A stretch of DNA of 14,907 nucleotides, from assembly GCA_024223125.1 (NCBI GenBank), contig JAAEOP010000051.1, positions 1-14,907 on the forward strand. Direction: 5' to 3'. The position numbers and the translations under genes were made by a program. Each line of letters starts with the position of its first letter. Within the stretch, counting starts at the first letter, position 1. This DNA comes from Chloroflexota bacterium. GTDB taxonomy: Bacteria; Chloroflexota; Anaerolineae; Promineifilales; Promineifilaceae. A model generated the notes under the pieces. The model did not search any database, was not told where the DNA came from, and saw only the letters and a list, made by a program, of their open reading frames with translations. Positions 7,930-14,582 of the stretch are shown here, piece after piece.

Positions 7930-8874
7930 ATGACACCATCATTTATGCTTGTATTGGCCGTAATCGCTATTTTAATTATCGTATTCAGTGTCATTTTACT
8001 GCGGCGTGCAGAAGATGATCCGTTACTGACGCGCATTGATGAATTCGCTGCTCGTGAAGAACTCGCCTCGATTGAAGAGATTGAATTATCAATGCCAATA
8101 ACGGATCGTATATTTGTACCCATCTTGCGTAAAATGAGTGAATTTCTAACCCGCTATACACCGCAGAAAACGTTGGAAAGTACAACACGTATGTTGGAAT
8201 TGGCCGGGAATCCACGTAATATGCGGGCTGCCGAATTTATGGCTATACGTATTGGTTTTACTATTTTTATGGGTGCGCTCATTTTTTTGATGATGTCCCG
8301 TACTAGCAACGCTGCTATTAACAAACGCCTGCTGTACACTGTCGGCGCCTGCGGATTGGGGTGGATTTTGCCGTGGATGTATCTTAAGTCTAAAGCAGAC
8401 CGCCGCAAAGATGCAGTTATCAAGAAATTGCCAGATGCTTTAGATCTCATGACAATCTGTGTAGATGCAGGGCTTGTTTTTAATGCCGCTATGCAAAAGG
8501 TAGATGAGAAATGGGATGATCCATTGGCAAATGAGTTTGGTCGGGTTATCCATGAAATGCAATTGGGGAAATCTCGAAGGCAGGCACTGCGTGATATGGC
8601 AGACCGCACAGATGTACCGGACGTTACTAGCTTTATTGCGGCCGTTATTCAAGCAGATCAGTTGGGTGTGGGCATTGGTAAAGTGTTACGCATTCAATCT
8701 GAGCAAATGCGGGTACGTCGTCGCCAACGAGCAGAAGAAAAAGCACAACAAGCCCCCGTTAAGATGATGTTCCCCATGGTGTTTTTGATCTTCCCTTCAA
8801 TTTTTATCGTTTTGTTGGGACCAGCGCTATTCCAGATACTGCGAAACCAAGCCTTACAAGGCGTCACCGGTTAG
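7930..8874 (+). CDS. tadC: TadC-like inner-membrane platform protein (T2SSF family)
   Basis: Second T2SSF-family membrane protein of the Tad platform, presumed partner of TadB. The chosen start is ATG at 7930, with GGAAGG (7916-7921) 8 bases upstream; a TTG at 7912 in the same frame would add six residues and overlap that ribosome binding site. The protein has 314 residues. Hydrophobic segments lie at about 5-26, 102-122, 132-150 and 277-303. Between them is the cytoplasmic domain with LPDALDLMTICVDAGLVFNAA and a basic stretch RVRRRQRAEEKAQQAPVKM just before the last helices, typical of the family. It stops 8 bases before the probable start of comF. Function rests on family membership and gene order. 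Confidence 0.9.
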   Translation: MTPSFMLVLAVIAILIIVFSVILLRRAEDDPLLTRIDEFAAREELASIEEIELSMPITDRIFVPILRKMSEFLTRYTPQKTLESTTRMLELAGNPRNMRAAEFMAIRIGFTIFMGALIFLMMSRTSNAAINKRLLYTVGACGLGWILPWMYLKSKADRRKDAVIKKLPDALDLMTICVDAGLVFNAAMQKVDEKWDDPLANEFGRVIHEMQLGKSRRQALRDMADRTDVPDVTSFIAAVIQADQLGVGIGKVLRIQSEQMRVRRRQRAEEKAQQAPVKMMFPMVFLIFPSIFIVLLGPALFQILRNQALQGVTG

Positions 8875-8882
8875 TTCTTCGT

Positions 8883-9587
8883 ATTAAGCTTTTTAAACAG
8901 TTAGTTGCTTCGGTTCTCAATACGGTTTTCCCCCCTGTTTGTGCAAATTGTAAAAAAGCAGGCAGTATGCTGTGTTCTGACTGTCATGCCCAATTGAACT
9001 GGATCGTGGAACCGGTATGTTTTTGTTGCGGCCGTATCGTCCCTCATCCTACTGAACGGTGTGTTATTTGCCAGACACGGCCGTTGCCCCTGAAACAAAT
9101 ACGCGCTGCTGTCTTATTCACCGAACCCGTCACCAAAGTAATTCATAAGATGAAATATGAAGGTTTGTTTGGTCTGGCCGACCCCTTAGCCAACCTTATG
9201 GTAGAAGCCTGGTCTAATTGGCACATGCCCGTCGATTTAGTGACTCCCATTCCCCTTCATCCTGACCGAAAAAGAAAAAGAGGGTACAATCAGTCTGACC
9301 TATTGGCGAAACAATTTAGTACGCATTTGAACCTGAAATATGATGCCAATATCTTAAAACGTAACCGGAATACTATTCCACAAGTAGGGCTTAATGCGGC
9401 TGAACGATTGACTAATGTTGAAAAAGCATTTGATGTCACTGACAATAGTAATAATATTGGGGGGAAGCATATTTTACTCATTGATGATGTGTGTACGACT
9501 GGCGCAACAATGACCTCAGCAGCCAGAGCCTTATTAACTGCAGGTGCTCAAACTGTTTCTGGTTATTGTGTGGCGCGAGCGATGTAG
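8883..9587 (+). CDS. comF: ComF-like phosphoribosyltransferase (probable ATT start)
   Basis: Double zinc-ribbon plus phosphoribosyltransferase fold, the ComF/GntX family linked to natural DNA uptake. With the start at 8883 the protein has 234 residues, normal for the family, and begins LFKQLVASVLNTVFPPVC. The cysteines C20, C23, C31 and C34, then C46, C49, C60 and C63, form two zinc sites. The phosphoribosyl pyrophosphate loop is IDDVCTTGAT at about 200-209. The first ATG in frame (8967) would cut off C20 and C23, so the real start must lie upstream. From 8763 down to 8967 this frame contains no ATG, GTG or TTG. ATT at 8883, 8 bases after the tadC stop, gives the best N-terminus, perhaps through coupled re-initiation. 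A sequencing error is the alternative. The gene is co-directional with the Tad genes. Confidence 0.85.
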   Translation: MKLFKQLVASVLNTVFPPVCANCKKAGSMLCSDCHAQLNWIVEPVCFCCGRIVPHPTERCVICQTRPLPLKQIRAAVLFTEPVTKVIHKMKYEGLFGLADPLANLMVEAWSNWHMPVDLVTPIPLHPDRKRKRGYNQSDLLAKQFSTHLNLKYDANILKRNRNTIPQVGLNAAERLTNVEKAFDVTDNSNNIGGKHILLIDDVCTTGATMTSAARALLTAGAQTVSGYCVARAM

Positions 9588-9626
9588 CTGCAACTCAAAT
9601 TAAACTTATTCAAAGGGAGATAAAAA

Positions 9627-10196
9627 ATGGAACTTACAATTCACGGCCGTAATACAGAGGTTACACAAAGACTGCACAACTATATAGAAAAGAAAATTAG
9701 CCGTCTGGATCGTTATATGCCCAATTTATCCGCGGTACAGGTTGATCTGTCTACAGAAAGTACGCGCAGCGCAGTTGAACGGCAAGTAGCCCAAATTACC
9801 ATTCGAGATAACAAAGGAACGATTCTACGGGCAGAAGAACGCAGCAATGATATGTTTGCCGCCATTGATTCTGTCGTAGACAAACTTTATCGTCAGATTA
9901 GCCGGTATCGGGGTAAACAACGCCGCCGTTGGCGTCAGGGAACCCCAACCGATGAATTTATTGGCGAACCATTACCATTTGAAGAGGAAGATTTAGAAGA
10001 AGATGGCACTGAGCTAAAAATTGTTCGCATCAAACGCTTTTCAATTCGCCCCATGTCCTCAGAGGAAGCCATTGATCAGATGGAACTGCTGGGGCACGAC
10101 TTTTTCGTTTTTTACAATGCCGATGATGACGCTATCAATGTGTTGTACAAACGACACAATGACCATTACGGGTTACTTCAACCTGAGTTAGGCTAA
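9627..10196 (+). CDS. hpf: Long-form ribosome hibernation promoting factor
   Basis: Binds the decoding centre of the small ribosomal subunit and pairs ribosomes into inactive 100S dimers in stationary phase or stress. The N-terminal domain (1-100) begins MELTIHGRNTEVTQRLHNYI and carries the basic helix of HPF/YfiA proteins. An acidic linker of about 30 residues follows (FEEEDLEEDG). The C-terminal dimerisation domain (about 130-189) has KRFSIRPMSSEEAIDQMELL and GHDFFVFYNADDDAINVLYK. The 189-residue length is typical of the long form. AAGGGAGA at about 9613-9620 precedes the ATG at 9627. The gene lies 39 bases after comF and 29 before the phosphatase gene in the same direction. Confidence 0.96.
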   Translation: MELTIHGRNTEVTQRLHNYIEKKISRLDRYMPNLSAVQVDLSTESTRSAVERQVAQITIRDNKGTILRAEERSNDMFAAIDSVVDKLYRQISRYRGKQRRRWRQGTPTDEFIGEPLPFEEEDLEEDGTELKIVRIKRFSIRPMSSEEAIDQMELLGHDFFVFYNADDDAINVLYKRHNDHYGLLQPELG

Positions 10197-10225
10197 CTTA
10201 TTGATTTCTGGCAACAAAAAACTAT

Positions 10226-10708
10226 ATGCCCCAAATCCTACTTGTATGTACAGCTAATGTTTGTCGCTCTCCTGTTGTGGCAGCCTTGCTCAAGCAGCGC
10301 TTGCAAGAACAAGGTTACGACGATTGGGTTGTCAAATCATCTGGAACCTGGGCGACGCTTTCCAGAAGTGCGTCTCAATACAGCATTGAACTAATGGCTG
10401 AACGCAACATTGACATCTACAATCACCGGGCACAGATGATTGATGAATCTTTGCTCCGTGAATCTGATCTTGTGCTGTGCATGGCAGAGGGGCATGTAGA
10501 AGCCTTACAAATTGAGTTTTCAACCTACCGGACAAAAATCTACACATTAAGTGAGATGGTTGGTAAACGATACAGTATTTCCGACCCTTATGGCGGACCA
10601 CGCAGCGCTTACGAAGATATGGTCGCCGAGGTCTCTCAATTAGTAGATGTGGGATTTGAGCAAATTGTGGCTTTGGCTAAAGAAAATTCTCGGAAGCGTG
10701 CAGGGTAA
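10226..10708 (+). CDS. Low-molecular-weight protein-tyrosine phosphatase family protein
   Basis: The active-site loop is at the N-terminus: C8-T-A-N-V-C-R14-S15, the C-x5-R-S motif of low-molecular-weight tyrosine phosphatases and related arsenate reductases. The general acid is D120 in SDPYGG, the usual DP motif, and DLVLCMAEGHVEAL matches the family's middle region. The 160 residues are normal in length. Arsenate reductases of this fold need extra cysteines near the middle and end, which are not seen here, so phosphatase is more likely. No clear ribosome binding site precedes the ATG. The stop codon is part of an 18-bp perfect palindrome shared with the convergent gene. The substrate is unknown. 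Confidence 0.9.
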   Translation: MPQILLVCTANVCRSPVVAALLKQRLQEQGYDDWVVKSSGTWATLSRSASQYSIELMAERNIDIYNHRAQMIDESLLRESDLVLCMAEGHVEALQIEFSTYRTKIYTLSEMVGKRYSISDPYGGPRSAYEDMVAEVSQLVDVGFEQIVALAKENSRKRAG

Positions 10709-10721
10709 ACGGCCGTTTACC
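10704..10721. repeat. 18-bp perfect palindrome bridging two convergent stop codons
   Basis: GGTAAACGGCCGTTTACC is perfectly self-complementary. Its TAA at 10706-10708 ends the phosphatase gene, and its TTA at 10717-10719 is the TAA stop of the HNH gene on the other strand. The gap between the two genes is exactly the octamer ACGGCCGT. There is no T-tract on either side, so a classical intrinsic terminator is not evident. Confidence 0.9.
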
Positions 10722-11280
10722 AGCCCTCTATAAACGGCGCCCACTCTTCACGATTCTCCAGGTGACGGCCGAATCGGTAAGCTGCTGATGGTTTTGGTTC
10801 TCTTGGTGGGCGTAGCAAGGGCATATTTGCCTTATCAGGGGTATCCCCACCCTTGCGGCGATTACAACCAGCACAAGCAGCCACCAAATTTTCCCAGGAA
10901 TGTCGGCCGCCTTGATGACGCGGCATCACATGATCCAGTGTAAGTGCATGCGTTTTGCGGCCGCAATATTGACAGGTGTAATTATCACGCCGCAAAATTT
11001 CTCGTTTAGAAAGAGGAATACGCGGCCGGGGTCGTTTAATCATATACCCAAGTCTAATGACCGAGGGGATTTCAAACTCAGCAGTGCTGCTGTGGATGAC
11101 ACCACGGCCATTTAGGATGGTTTCTGCTTTTCCGGTGAGTACGAGCATCAATGCCCGTTTCGTATTGCAAACGTGCAAAGGTTCAAAGTTCACATTCAAA
11201 GTGAGCACTGGCTCGTACAGTAGGCCATTTTTGCTCATGACGCCAGCAGTATACATACCAAGCCAAACATCGTCAATCAT
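10717..11280 (-). CDS. HNH endonuclease family protein
   Basis: Zinc-supported HNH nuclease fold in the C-terminal half: RRDNYTCQYCG with C103 and C106, the catalytic LTLDHVMPR with D116 and H117, NLVAACAGCN with N131, C136 and C139, then N140-R-R-K-G-G. The N-terminal half (VLTLNVNFEPLHVCNTKRALMLVLTGKAE) is the conserved domain seen in a stand-alone HNH family of Cyanobacteria and Chloroflexota, whose role is not established. Methionines at 11280, 11256 and 11238 are all possible starts, and none has a good ribosome binding site; the last would begin MSKNGLLYEPVLTLN. No intein, intron or methyltransferase lies nearby, so there is no sign of a homing or restriction role. It is convergent with the phosphatase gene and divergent from the Nif3 gene. 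Confidence 0.88.
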   Translation of the reverse strand: MIDDVWLGMYTAGVMSKNGLLYEPVLTLNVNFEPLHVCNTKRALMLVLTGKAETILNGRGVIHSSTAEFEIPSVIRLGYMIKRPRPRIPLSKREILRRDNYTCQYCGRKTHALTLDHVMPRHQGGRHSWENLVAACAGCNRRKGGDTPDKANMPLLRPPREPKPSAAYRFGRHLENREEWAPFIEGW

Positions 11281-11335
11281 CTGTACAGCGGCCGCAGTTA
11301 AAAAATGGTAAAAACTTCTTAAACAGGATTAAAAA

Positions 11336-12091
11336 ATGAAATGTTTCGATTTAGTTTCCTACCTTGACGATTATCTGCACATCAATGAGATTGATGATTA
11401 TGGTCCTCAGGGTTTGCAAGTAGAAACAGCTAATGACGACATTAACCGTATCGCCCTGGCGGTAGATGTCTCGCCCCAAATTATTGAAACGGCCGTCACC
11501 TGGCAAGCCGACATGCTCCTGGTACATCATGGCATTTTATGGCATTCCGTAGAACGTATTACCGGCCCGCTGGGGGAACGAGTACGGTTGATAATGCAGC
11601 ATGGCCTGAATTTGTATGCCGCTCATTTACCCTTAGACGCCCATCCTCAGGTGGGCAACAATGCTGTGCTGGCCCGCATGTTCGGCGTAGACATTGCTGA
11701 ATGGTGGTGTGCCCCCACCGGAACTCCCATCGGTGTCATCGGTCCTATCGCCGCCGAACCTTCTCTTGACGATCTAATCAGTCAAGTTGAACATAAACTG
11801 GCCGTGCAGCCAACAGTACTGGCACACGGCCCTGAAACTGTTAAAAAGTTGGCTATCGTTTCCGGGTTTGGTGCAGACAAAGTGGCCGAAGCCAAAGCCT
11901 TAGGCGCAGATACATTCCTCACCGGAGAAACATCCCATCAAAATTATTGGGCGGCCGCCGACTATGGTTTGAATGTTATTTTTGCCGGTCATTACGCCAC
12001 CGAAACCGTCGGTGTTAAAGCGCTAGGCCAACATCTGGCCGAAAAGTTTAACCTGACAGTAGAATTTTTTGATTTTCCCACAAATATGTAA
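11336..12091 (+). CDS. Nif3-like dinuclear metal centre protein (YbgI/YqfO family)
   Basis: Member of the NIF3 superfamily, sometimes labelled GTP cyclohydrolase 1 type 2; the cellular role is uncertain. The expected metal ligands are all present: H64 and H65 in LLVHHGILW, D101 in AHLPLDAHPQVGNN, H219 in FAGHYATE and E223. The N-terminal YLDDYLHINEIDDYGPQGLQV is the usual family opening. The 251-residue length corresponds to the short form without an inserted PII-like domain. The ribosome binding site is weak (AGGA at 11325-11328). It is divergent from the HNH gene across 55 bases that hold a NotI-type GCGGCCGC. The next gene lies 65 bases downstream in the same direction. Confidence 0.92.
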   Translation: MKCFDLVSYLDDYLHINEIDDYGPQGLQVETANDDINRIALAVDVSPQIIETAVTWQADMLLVHHGILWHSVERITGPLGERVRLIMQHGLNLYAAHLPLDAHPQVGNNAVLARMFGVDIAEWWCAPTGTPIGVIGPIAAEPSLDDLISQVEHKLAVQPTVLAHGPETVKKLAIVSGFGADKVAEAKALGADTFLTGETSHQNYWAAADYGLNVIFAGHYATETVGVKALGQHLAEKFNLTVEFFDFPTNM

Positions 12092-12093
12092 AG

Positions 12094-12119
12094 GTCATTC
12101 CTGCCTTCGCGGGTATGAC
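12094..12119. repeat. Short hairpin repeat between nif3 and kbl genes
   Basis: GTCAT (12094-12098) pairs with ATGAC (12115-12119). After one T-T mismatch, CCTGC pairs with GCGGG, including one G-T pair, leaving a four-base loop. It resembles the GTCATTCC...GGAATGAC palindromes dispersed in many bacterial genomes. There is no T-run after it, so a terminator role is doubtful. Confidence 0.5.
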
Positions 12120-12156
12120 AATCGAGAGATGATTATTTAGATACAAGGAGACCCAC

Positions 12157-13338
12157 ATGAGTACAAATACGACTACCTGGATTGAAGACGAAATTGCCGG
12201 TCTTAAAAAGGCTGGTCTTTACAACACTATTCGCACAATTGATTCGCCGATGGATGCGCGGGTGCTGATTGACGGCCGTACCCTACTCAACTTCTGCGCC
12301 AACAACTACCTCGGCCTGGCCAACCATCCCCAAATACGTGCGGCCGCCCAAGAAGCGATTGACAAATACGGGGTAGGTCCCGGCGCGGTTAGAACCATCG
12401 CCGGCACAATGTCCCTCCATATCCAGCTTGAGGAACGTCTGGCCGAATTTAAGCGAGCCGAGGCTTGCATTACATTCCAAAGCGGATTTACAGCCAATTT
12501 AGCTGCCATTCCTGCCCTGGTCGGCCGCGGCGATGTCATCTTTTCCGATGAATTAAACCACGCCAGCATCATTGACGGCGTTCGCCTGAGCCGGGCACAA
12601 GTTGTGCGTTATGCTCACAACGACGTGGCTGATCTACGCCGCAAGGTTGCTGAGACAACGGAATACGGCCGTCGCCTCATTATCACCGATGGCGTTTTTA
12701 GTATGGATGGGGATATTGCCCCGCTGGATGAGATTTGTGATGTCGCTGAAGAAAACGGCATTATGCTGATGGTGGATGATGCTCACGGGGAAGGTGTTTT
12801 GGGGCAAGGCGGGCGAGGCATTGTAGACCACTTTGGGCTGCACGGCCGTGTAGATATTGAAGTCGGAACCCTGAGCAAAGCGTTTGGCGTCATGGGCGGT
12901 TTAGTAGCTGGCAAACAAATCATCATCGAATGGTTGCGGCAGCGAGGACGGCCGTTTCTCTTCTCCAGTGCCATGACTGTACCCGATACGGCCGCTTGTA
13001 TCGCCGCCGTCAATCTGCTGCAAGAATCTACCGTACTGGTAGACCGGCTGTGGCAAAATGCAGAAATCTTCAAAAACGGTATGAAGGCAATGGGCTTTAA
13101 CACCGGTCACAGCCAGACGCCCATCGTGCCCGTCATGTTGGGTGAAGCGCCCTTAGCCCAACAGTTCAGCCGTCGCTTGTTTGCAGAAGGCGTTTTTGCT
13201 ATGGCTATTGGCTATCCCACCGTACCCCAGGGCAAAGCTCGCATTCGGGTTATGAATTCGGCCGCTCACAACCAATCTGATCTGGAAGAAGCGCTGGAAA
13301 CATTCGAGCGTGTCGGTAAAGAACTGGGCGTTATCTAG
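12157..13338 (+). CDS. kbl: Glycine C-acetyltransferase / 8-amino-7-oxononanoate synthase family enzyme
   Basis: Pyridoxal-phosphate enzyme of the alpha-oxoamine synthase family, joining an acyl-CoA to an amino acid. The opening GLYNTIRTI, the [13 protein letters not shown] motif, [11 protein letters not shown], the cofactor-binding [18 protein letters not shown], and the lysine that holds PLP, K241 in GTLSKAFG, are all present. The 393 residues match KBL. The sequence resembles Thermus TTHA1582, which is reported to act both as glycine C-acetyltransferase (threonine breakdown) and as BioF (biotin synthesis), so the substrate cannot be fixed from sequence. No threonine dehydrogenase or bio gene lies nearby. 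AAGGAG at 12145-12150 sits 6 bases before the ATG. CGGCCG is very dense in this gene (8 copies). Confidence 0.88.
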   Translation: MSTNTTTWIEDEIAGLKKAGLYNTIRTIDSPMDARVLIDGRTLLNFCANNYLGLANHPQIRAAAQEAIDKYGVGPGAVRTIAGTMSLHIQLEERLAEFKRAEACITFQSGFTANLAAIPALVGRGDVIFSDELNHASIIDGVRLSRAQVVRYAHNDVADLRRKVAETTEYGRRLIITDGVFSMDGDIAPLDEICDVAEENGIMLMVDDAHGEGVLGQGGRGIVDHFGLHGRVDIEVGTLSKAFGVMGGLVAGKQIIIEWLRQRGRPFLFSSAMTVPDTAACIAAVNLLQESTVLVDRLWQNAEIFKNGMKAMGFNTGHSQTPIVPVMLGEAPLAQQFSRRLFAEGVFAMAIGYPTVPQGKARIRVMNSAAHNQSDLEEALETFERVGKELGVI

Positions 13339-13376
13339 TGTCGATTTTCAGTAATCAGTGTGCAGTTTTCAGTTTT

Positions 13377-13433
13377 GGCTAAGGCTTTTTCAAAAACTAA
13401 ATGATCCTACCCGTTTTGAAAAAGCCTCCAGCC
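13377..13433. repeat. Large inverted repeat downstream of kbl
   Basis: AGGCTTTTTCAAAA (13382-13395) and TTTTGAAAAAGCCT (13414-13427) are perfect 14-bp complements around an 18-base loop. GGCT (13377-13380) and AGCC (13430-13433) extend the stem past a small bulge. It lies 38 bases after the kbl stop and could stop transcription from that side, but the T-run is inside the stem rather than after it, so a mobile or repeat origin is equally possible. Confidence 0.6.
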
Positions 13434-13481
13434 AATTCCCGAAATGGCATCAATTCGGGATCGTTATTTTCTGGAATTGGC
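13431..13481. repeat. Second nested inverted repeat adjoining the first
   Basis: GCCAATTCC (13431-13439) pairs with GGAATTGGC (13473-13481). Inside it TCCCGAA (13437-13443) pairs with TTCGGGA (13454-13460), sharing bases with the outer arm. The first arm overlaps the end of the preceding inverted repeat, so the two may be one compound element. It ends 10 bases from the stop codon of the hypothetical gene on the minus strand. Confidence 0.55.
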
Positions 13482-13490
13482 CTAAATTGG

Positions 13491-13853
13491 TTATGTTTGC
13501 CTGTTAAGTGCCTGATCTAACGCCTTTAAGAACTGCCGCCGCAGTCGTGGATTCATAAGCAGTTTTTGGAAAAAGGCTGGATATTGAAACCCAATGTCTA
13601 TACCTTTAAGGGAATCTGTTACAACCAAAGGCAGCCATTCATTATCAGATTCAGTAACGGGTGGGGAATGGCTGCTAAACTCAGGCATCAGATTCAATAT
13701 GTCATCCCCTGCTGCTGGCCAGGCCTGAAGTTCTTTCAAGCGATTTCGTAGAGAGGTTAATTCACTCGTTGGTTGTTTGTCAGACATCAAAAAATCCAAT
13801 CCACTGCTAGCAAATATGCTGCTTATTTCTGTCATTTCTATCATTGTAATCAA
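13491..13853 (-). CDS. Hypothetical protein with a YPAFFQKLL...RRQFLKAL motif
   Basis: I do not recognise this protein with certainty. It has 120 residues from the first ATG, or 98 if it starts at the ATG at 13787 (MSDKQPTSELTSLRNRLKEL), which looks like a more natural beginning; neither has a clear ribosome binding site. The visible content is an amphipathic helix (TSELTSLRNRLKELQAWP), an acidic, proline-rich middle (NLMPEFSSHSPPVTESDNEWL), then DIGFQYPAFFQKLLMNPRLRRQFLKALDQAL. The last block is reminiscent of short uncharacterised proteins found in Anaerolineae genomes. No membrane segment, signal peptide or cysteine motif is present. It is isolated between repeats and gene remnants, so it may be accessory. 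Confidence 0.5.
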   Translation of the reverse strand: MITMIEMTEISSIFASSGLDFLMSDKQPTSELTSLRNRLKELQAWPAAGDDILNLMPEFSSHSPPVTESDNEWLPLVVTDSLKGIDIGFQYPAFFQKLLMNPRLRRQFLKALDQALNRQT

Positions 13854-13858
13854 CCAAT

Positions 13859-13880
13859 AAAGGAGGGTAATCCCCCCTTT
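13859..13880. terminator. Possible hairpin AAAGGAGGG / CCCCCCTTT
   Basis: Nine-base arms (13859-13867 and 13872-13880) with one mismatch enclose a four-base loop TAAT. The T-residues lie at the end of the stem on both strands, as in a weak bidirectional terminator. On the minus strand it would lie just upstream of the hypothetical gene and just downstream of the aldo/keto reductase remnant. The rest of 13881-14067 shows nothing convincing except a possible 14-codon minus-strand frame (13882-13926). Confidence 0.35.
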
Positions 13881-14067
13881 GTTACGCTATGCATTCAATT
13901 TGATACCGTAAATAGCGTCCGTCCATAGTTATCCTGGTTATTAGTGGCTACCTCCAAAAGATGATTACACTATAGCAGAGAATACAGGTAAATGTGGATA
14001 GGAATGATGGGCTAAGAAAAGTTAGATCACATGTGTCAGCTCAGGTTTGAGACAGGTACTGATATGG

Positions 14068-14366
14068 TTACCGATGATTATCAATTTGCGAATAGGCATC
14101 ACCAAAAACGACATCGCGTACGCCGTCGGAAGACAGAAATTCGTGTGGAAAACCGAGTTCAAACTGGCTGATACCGTTCAATCGGGCGATTTGCTCATCA
14201 GTGAGGATGAAGTCGAGTGCGCCCAGATTGTCTTCTAGTTGACTCAGTTTGCGTGCGCCTACGATGGGAATGATGACGCCGGGCTGCTGCCGCATCCAGT
14301 TAAGGGCGACTTGTGAAGGTGTACGGCCGATTTCCTGCGCCACTGGTACTATTGCCGGCTCTGTCT
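14068..14366 (-). pseudogene. Aldo/keto reductase, C-terminal remnant
   Basis: The minus strand encodes about the last 100 residues of an aldo/keto reductase: VAQEIGRTPSQVALNWMRQQ, then GVIIPIVGARKLSQLEDNLGAL (the cofactor-binding region near the C-terminus), a helix ILTDEQIARLNGISQFELG, and the end AYSQIDNHR. The first two thirds of the barrel, with the catalytic Asp/Tyr/Lys/His tetrad, are missing. Family likeness stops near 14366, where a WYL-regulator remnant begins on the opposite strand. The frame remains open to 14442, but those 25 extra residues are the antisense of the WYL sequence. It cannot be a working reductase. Confidence 0.82.
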
Positions 14367-14582
14367 TATATTTTGGGCGAGCAGGTTCAGACACAAGTGG
14401 AAGAGGCAAAACCTGATGCTGACGGCTGGCACACGTTGACATACACCTTTGAACGCCCAGACGAAGTCCGCATGTTTGTGCCAGGAATGAGCGATTCTGT
14501 GGATGTGATAACCCCAGCAGAACTAAGAGAGTGTGTTTTGCAGATAGCCAGGGATGTTGTGGCGTATTATTCTGAACGGTAA
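14367..14582 (+). pseudogene. WYL-domain transcriptional regulator, C-terminal remnant
   Basis: From about 14367 the plus strand reads YILGEQVQTQVEEAKPDADG, then WHTLTYTFERPDEVRMFVPG and VDVITPAELRECVLQIARDV, ending AYYSER. This matches the C-terminal extension of YafY/PafC-like regulators with a WYL domain, in which a xVxVxxPxELR motif precedes the last helix. The helix-turn-helix and most of the WYL domain are lost. An ATG at 14313 is in frame but lies in the aldo/keto reductase remnant, so the open frame from there is chimeric. The remnant was once probably the divergently transcribed regulator of the neighbouring reductase (inference). Confidence 0.7.

Noticed and set aside
8154..8609. 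151-codon minus-strand open frame inside tadC
   Set aside because: It is antisense to a well-supported membrane protein, and its composition is the mirror of tadC's hydrophobic codons.
8967..9587. comF starting at the first ATG (8967)
   Set aside because: It would remove the conserved N-terminal helix and two zinc-binding cysteines that are encoded in frame directly upstream.
10717..11280. HNH gene as part of a restriction or homing element
   Set aside because: There is no methyltransferase, intein or intron boundary nearby; the N-terminal domain fits a stand-alone chromosomal family.
14313..14582. An intact 89-residue gene from the ATG at 14313
   Set aside because: The first 18 codons are antisense to the aldo/keto reductase remnant; only the part from about 14367 resembles a WYL regulator.
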